From contig DGRV01000021.1 of the NCBI GenBank assembly GCA_002391225.1, forward strand, positions 45,752-109,751: a stretch of DNA of 64,000 nt, given 5' to 3'. Shown here one piece after another: positions 59,904 to 64,000 of the stretch. Both the position numbers and the translations under genes were made by a program. The notes beneath the pieces were generated by a model. That model had not been told where the DNA came from and made no database searches. It worked only from the letters and a program-made list of their open reading frames with translations. Numbering within the stretch: position 1 is the first letter of the stretch; each line of letters starts with the position of its first letter. Source of the DNA: Christensenella sp. UBA4379 (lineage in GTDB: Bacteria > Bacillota > Clostridia > Christensenellales > Aristaeellaceae).

Positions 59904-61379
59904 ATGGATCGGCTGATTCTCGAGACCACCGTAACCCAAGGTCACATCTCCAAGGACATCCAGGGGCACTTCTCCGAGCACCTGGGACGCTGCATCTACG
60001 GGGGCGTCTATGTCGGCGAGAACTCGGACATTCCCAACGTCAACGGGATGCGCAGCGACGTGGTGCAGGCCCTGCGGGACATCCGCATTCCGGTGCTCCG
60101 CTGGCCGGGCGGCTGCTTTGCCGACGAGTACCATTGGAAGGACGGCATTGGCCCGAAGAACACCCGCAAGAAGATGGTCAACACCCATTGGGGCGGGGTC
60201 ACGGAGGACAACAGCTTCGGCACCCATGAGTTCATGGAGCTGTGCCGCCAGCTTTCCTGCGACGCCTACATTTCCGGCAACGTGGGCTCCGGCACCGTGC
60301 AGGAGATGAACGAATGGGTCGAATACCTGACCTTCGACGGGATTTCTCCCATGGCGGACCTACGCCGGGCCAACGGCCGGGAAAACGGCTGGAAGGTCAA
60401 ATATTTCGGCGTGGGCAACGAGCCCTGGGGCTGCGGCGGCAACATGACGGCGGACTATTACACCAACGAATACCGCCGCTACCAGACCTATATCCGCCAG
60501 TACCGCCCGGGGGAAAAGATCCTCAAAATCGCCGCCGGTCCCGGCACCGCGGACTGGCGCTGGACCGACACCCTGATGAAGAGCGCCGGAAAGATGCTGG
60601 ACGGCGTGTCCCTGCACTACTACACCGTTCCCGGCACCTGGGAGCACAAGGGAAGCGCCCTGTCCTTCACCCGGGAGGATTACTACGTCACCATCCGGAA
60701 GGCCCTGGAGATCGAGGAACTGATCCGCCTGAACAGCGCCGTCATGGACCTGTACGACCCGGAAAAGCGGGTCGGCCTGATTGTGGACGAGTGGGGCACC
60801 TGGTTCGACGTGGAGGAGGGCACCAACCCCGGCTTCCTCTACCAGCAGAACGCCATGCGCGACGCCATGGTCGCCGCCCTGAGCCTGAACATCTTCAACC
60901 GCCACTGCGACCGGGTGCACATGGCCAACATCGCCCAGCTGGTCAACGTGCTGCAGTCCCCGATCCTCACCGAGGGAGACAGGATGGTCTGCACGCCCAC
61001 CTACTATGTCTTTAAGCTGTTCCGCGATCACCAGGAGAACGAGCTGCTGGCCAGCTTCCTGGACGCCCCGGAGATGGAGGTCTGCGGCATGAAGCTGCCC
61101 TCCATTCAGCACTCCGCTTCTATCGCGAAGGACGGCACCGTCCACGTAACCCTGGTCAACCCCTCCCTGGACGAAGCCCGGGAGCTGGAAATCGCCACCC
61201 GGGACAGGATGCCCGAACAGGTTCAGGGCGAGATCCTGACCGGAAAGATGGACGACCACAACACCTTCGACCGTCCGAGCGACGTCAAGGATCAGCCCTT
61301 CACCGGCTTTGCCGTGGCCCAGGACGGCCTGACCGTCACCCTGCCTCCGTTAAGCGTCGTGCACCTGGCCATCCGCTGA
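59904..61379 (+). CDS. GH51 alpha-L-arabinofuranosidase
   Basis: The 491-residue protein has the GH51 barrel: [38 protein letters not shown], the acid/base Glu173 in [11 protein letters not shown] and the nucleophile Glu296 in [16 protein letters not shown]-terminal sandwich follows. It removes arabinose side groups from arabinoxylan or arabinan oligomers in the cytoplasm (no signal peptide). The ATG at 59904 has GAAAGGAG upstream. With the GH39 and GH2 genes it points to plant-fibre use. Confidence 0.94.
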   Translation: MDRLILETTVTQGHISKDIQGHFSEHLGRCIYGGVYVGENSDIPNVNGMRSDVVQALRDIRIPVLRWPGGCFADEYHWKDGIGPKNTRKKMVNTHWGGVTEDNSFGTHEFMELCRQLSCDAYISGNVGSGTVQEMNEWVEYLTFDGISPMADLRRANGRENGWKVKYFGVGNEPWGCGGNMTADYYTNEYRRYQTYIRQYRPGEKILKIAAGPGTADWRWTDTLMKSAGKMLDGVSLHYYTVPGTWEHKGSALSFTREDYYVTIRKALEIEELIRLNSAVMDLYDPEKRVGLIVDEWGTWFDVEEGTNPGFLYQQNAMRDAMVAALSLNIFNRHCDRVHMANIAQLVNVLQSPILTEGDRMVCTPTYYVFKLFRDHQENELLASFLDAPEMEVCGMKLPSIQHSASIAKDGTVHVTLVNPSLDEARELEIATRDRMPEQVQGEILTGKMDDHNTFDRPSDVKDQPFTGFAVAQDGLTVTLPPLSVVHLAIR

Positions 61380-61381
61380 CC

Positions 61382-61627
61382 ATGGAAGGACAGTGCAGGA
61401 AGTGCCTGCTCCGGGACGCTTTCCCGGAGGACTATGAAAAGTACGTGGGTAGCCTGCTGATCAAAATTCCCTCCGGCGCACGCGCGCCAGAGGGAATCTA
61501 TCAGCAGCGGCTGTCTATATGCCGTGCCTGCGATCAGCTGAACAACGGCACCTGCATGGGCTGCGGCTGCCTGGTGGAGCTGAAGGCCGCCTATAAAAAC
61601 GAAAAATGCCCTTTCCGCAGGTGGTAG
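61382..61627 (+). CDS. DUF6171 family Cys-rich small protein
   Basis: The 81-residue protein has cysteines arranged as CRKC near the N-terminus and CRAC, C-x-x-C-x-C (TCMGCGC) and a last C in KCPFRRW, suggesting one or two metal sites. This fits DUF6171, a Clostridia family of unknown role. It begins two bases after the arabinofuranosidase stop and is probably cotranscribed with it; the functional link is unclear. A strong terminator follows. Confidence 0.85.
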   Translation: MEGQCRKCLLRDAFPEDYEKYVGSLLIKIPSGARAPEGIYQQRLSICRACDQLNNGTCMGCGCLVELKAAYKNEKCPFRRW

Positions 61628-61644
61628 GCGGGAACGCTATCCAC

Positions 61645-61699
61645 AGAAAAGCGGCGCGAAACCGGAGCGCACGATGCGCTGGTTCCGCGCCGCTTTTCT
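61645..61699. terminator. bidirectional terminator
   Basis: AGAAAAGCGGCGCG and CGCGCCGCTTTTCT form a long stem with extra pairing inside, between the DUF6171 gene and the convergent penicillin-binding protein gene. A- and T-runs flank it on both sides. Confidence 0.85.
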
Positions 61700-61703
61700 G
61701 TAC

Positions 61704-64000
61704 TTACATGCCGTTCATGACCTGGGATACGTTGCTCATGGCCGCGGCCAGGGCTTCCGGGCCGGCGCCGGCGTTGAGCTGCATGACCAGGTTCTGGATG
61801 GCGGTGTACAGGCGGAGGTATTCTTCGCTCTCCGGCTCCAGCCAGCCCAGCTGCTGGGTGGCGCTGACGATCAGGTTCTGGGCGCCGGACCGAAGTTCAG
61901 AAAGGGAAACGGGGTCGTCCGGCCCGCTTTCTTCCTCCTGCTGCTGGGCGTATTCGGTGTTCGGATCCTCGGTGAACAGAGGATCTTCGACCGCCTGGCC
62001 GTGCCAGGTGCATAGGTTGCTGCTGCTGACCGTGATGCCCAGATAATCTTCCAGCACGCTCTGGTATTCGGTGCCGATGTATTTTTCCAGCGGATGACCC
62101 TTGGGCAGGGAGATGACGCCGCAGGTCTCCGTATGCTCGCAGGAGGGGCTGGCCAGCATCCCGGACTCCGAGCAGATGACCCGCTGGACGTGCAGCTGGC
62201 AGGAAACCCGGGGCAGGCTGTCCGCCGGCCACCAGTCGGTCTTGGTGCCGTAGCCCATGCGGTCGGACAGGCAGGCCTCCGTGGTCAGCTGGCCGGAGAC
62301 GGCGCAGGTAGTCACCTTGACCAGACCGTAATCTTCCGCCTTGCCTTGGAGGATGTCCCGGTCCTTGAGGCCCTTTTCGGTGTGGACCCGGCTCATGATT
62401 TTTTGCCAGAGCTTGGCGGCGCTGTTGCCGCCGGTGGTCTTGGAGGACAGGGCCTTGTAATTGTCGTGGCCGATCCAGACGGTCCCGCAGTACCACCCGG
62501 TCATGCCCGCAAAGAAGACGCCCTTTTGGTCGGAGTTGGTGCCGGTCTTGCCCGCGACGGTCTGGCCGGAAATCTTGGCGGCGGTGCCGGTGCCGGAGGT
62601 TACGGCGTCCTTGAGCATGTCGACGGTCAGCCAGGCGGTGGAGGGCTTGAACACCTGCCGCTGCACCTGGTTGGCGGCCGCGTCATAGAGGCTGCGGCGG
62701 TCGCTGTCAAACAGGCCCTTGAAGGTGATGGGGGAGCGGTAGACCCCGCCGTTGCCCAAAGCGCCGAAGGCCATGGCCATTTCCACGCAGGAAATGCCGC
62801 TGGAGCCCAGGGCCAGGCCGAAGGGGGTCTTGTTGATGTGCTCGGGGGAAACGCCCAGCCGGAGCAGATAATCGTAGGAACGGTCCACCCCGACGAAGTT
62901 CATCAGCGCGTAGGCGGCGGCGGTGTTGTCGCTGCGCATCAGGGCGGTCCGCAGGGTCTCGGGCCCGCGGTAGGAGCTGCCGCTGTAATTCTTGGGCCAG
63001 GTGTCCTCCCCGTTGTTTCCCCGCCAGCCTGCCACGGGCAGGGGCATGTTGCTGACGATGTCCGCCGCCCCGTGGCCCAGCTCGACGGCCGGGGCATACA
63101 CGGCCAGGGGCTTGATGGCCGAGCCCACGGGCATGTTCATGTCCGAAGCGCGGTTCAGGGTCTTGCGCCGGTCCGGCTTGGTCCGGGAGCCGACGATGGC
63201 CTTGATTTCCCCGGTGCGGTAATCGGTGATCACCACGGCGGCCTGGGGCTGGACGATCTCCTCATAGGTGCCGTCCGCGTTCCGGGCGCGGTAGATGCTG
63301 TCGGCCGAGTTGTTGAGAGCGGGGTAATCGGTATAGCTGTAGACGATTTCCTCCGCAGCCTGCTGGATGTCGGTGTCCAGTGCCAGGAAGACCTGATAGC
63401 CGCCCGTCCGCAGCTCAGAATCCATGCGGTTGCGGTTCTGGGCGGTGTTTTCCAGGCCGTGGATTTTGAGCAGGGCCTGGATCACGTCCCGGACGGCATA
63501 TTCCACATAGTGCGTGTAGGGGTAAATCTCGTTGCTCTCCGGGGATTCGGACAGCACGTTCGCCGTCGTCTTGACCAGGGCTTCCTGGTACTGCTGACGG
63601 GTGATGAACTGGTTTTCGTACATGCACTTGAGGACGTAGTCCGTGCGGTTGTCCGTGATGGCGCGGTAATCGGTGGTCTCGCTCTCCCGGAGGTAATAGT
63701 TCCTCCTTGGGTTATAATAGTAGGGGTTGGTGGTGACGCCCGCCAACATCGCGCATTCCCGGATCGTCAGGTCGGACAGGTTGTCCTTGCCGAAAAAGCC
63801 GTAGGCGGCGGTTTTGACGCCGTAATAGTTTTCTCCCAGGTAGATGGTGTTCAGGTAGCTCTCCAGGATCTGCTCCTTGGTGTAGCGGGTTTCCAGCTGC
63901 ATGGCCAGGTAGGCCTCCTGGATCTTGCGCTTGTAGCTCTGCTCGCTGGAAAGCAGGGTGTTTTTGATCAGCTGCTGGGTGATGGTGGAGCCGCCGTAGC
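61704..64000 (-). CDS. class A penicillin-binding protein (PBP1A-type), 5' end beyond the window
   Basis: The frame is open to the right edge, so the N-terminus (membrane anchor and first glycosyltransferase motifs) is missing; about 765 residues remain. It begins in the GT51 domain with GGSTITQQLIKNTLL and YLNTIYLGENYYGVKTAAYG. The transpeptidase has the active Ser in GSAIKP, SDN as the S-x-N motif and AGKTGTN as KTG. A C-terminal tail with several cysteines and an acidic Gln/Glu-rich stretch ends in a helical segment. It builds and cross-links peptidoglycan outside the membrane. Confidence 0.94.
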   Translation of the reverse strand, partial: YGGSTITQQLIKNTLLSSEQSYKRKIQEAYLAMQLETRYTKEQILESYLNTIYLGENYYGVKTAAYGFFGKDNLSDLTIRECAMLAGVTTNPYYYNPRRNYYLRESETTDYRAITDNRTDYVLKCMYENQFITRQQYQEALVKTTANVLSESPESNEIYPYTHYVEYAVRDVIQALLKIHGLENTAQNRNRMDSELRTGGYQVFLALDTDIQQAAEEIVYSYTDYPALNNSADSIYRARNADGTYEEIVQPQAAVVITDYRTGEIKAIVGSRTKPDRRKTLNRASDMNMPVGSAIKPLAVYAPAVELGHGAADIVSNMPLPVAGWRGNNGEDTWPKNYSGSSYRGPETLRTALMRSDNTAAAYALMNFVGVDRSYDYLLRLGVSPEHINKTPFGLALGSSGISCVEMAMAFGALGNGGVYRSPITFKGLFDSDRRSLYDAAANQVQRQVFKPSTAWLTVDMLKDAVTSGTGTAAKISGQTVAGKTGTNSDQKGVFFAGMTGWYCGTVWIGHDNYKALSSKTTGGNSAAKLWQKIMSRVHTEKGLKDRDILQGKAEDYGLVKVTTCAVSGQLTTEACLSDRMGYGTKTDWWPADSLPRVSCQLHVQRVICSESGMLASPSCEHTETCGVISLPKGHPLEKYIGTEYQSVLEDYLGITVSSSNLCTWHGQAVEDPLFTEDPNTEYAQQQEEESGPDDPVSLSELRSGAQNLIVSATQQLGWLEPESEEYLRLYTAIQNLVMQLNAGAGPEALAAAMSNVSQVMNGM

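Overview
The window is about 60% GC and looks like the chromosome of an uncultured gut-type Bacillota (Clostridia, possibly Christensenellales-like). The reasons are sigma-A promoters with 17-bp spacers, strong GGAGG ribosome binding sites, frequent GTG/TTG starts, split ThrE and GcvP proteins, a tandem glycine riboswitch, Clostridia-type small families (DUF6171, YunG, DIP1984) and many carbohydrate enzymes. The genus cannot be set from this sequence alone.

Layout. 1-3763: end of a GH39 xylosidase, then a leftward cluster mixing two methyltransferases with two related membrane proteins. 3926-4604: a gene graveyard where the ends of a DsbA-like, an alpha/beta-hydrolase and a GH3 gene abut. 4620-7641: a TetR regulator, flavodoxin, small wHTH and membrane proteins, an OhrR-type MarR regulator and a ZIP metal transporter. 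7698-12118: a decayed lipid operon (acyl-CoA ligase/reductase and GMC oxidoreductase pseudogenes flanking one intact gene) and a metallo-beta-lactamase-fold remnant. 12116-12752: a second copy of the promoter/operator module found after tetR, here driving a ferritin-like gene. 12903-24512: SDR, HAD and Dus genes, a GltD-like flavoprotein, a LysR regulator divergent from a small redox operon, a MATE pump, a 2-hydroxyacid dehydrogenase, DinB, a candidate small RNA and a flavin reductase.

24853-37120 is a coherent glycan-utilisation locus: a sugar ABC importer, two GH65 phosphorylase-type enzymes, a LacI regulator, a secreted 241-aa protein and a secreted beta-helix hydrolase with a C-terminal discoidin-like domain. 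Three promoters in it carry copies of one palindromic operator with a central CG, probably bound by the LacI protein. The scheme would be outside cleavage, import, then phosphorolysis inside; an alpha-glucan is the best guess for the substrate.

37212-40556 holds a membrane protein, a truncated aldo/keto reductase, the two ThrE halves and an aldose epimerase. 40591-47497 is a complete glycine-cleavage operon (gcvT-gcvH-gcvPA-gcvPB-lplA-lpdA) behind a tandem glycine riboswitch and terminator. A GH2 enzyme follows.

50335-50710 is a mobile-element scar: the 3' part of a tRNA-Ser(GCU) with its terminator, next to the broken C-terminus of a tyrosine integrase. The rest holds an ABC exporter, a LUD-domain protein, a second MATE pump, two Nudix hydrolases, a GH51 arabinofuranosidase and the start-less part of a class A penicillin-binding protein running off the right edge. 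Pseudogenes are unusually common between 3.9 and 12.3 kb. Two of their lesions are in A-runs, so assembly error must be excluded for those.
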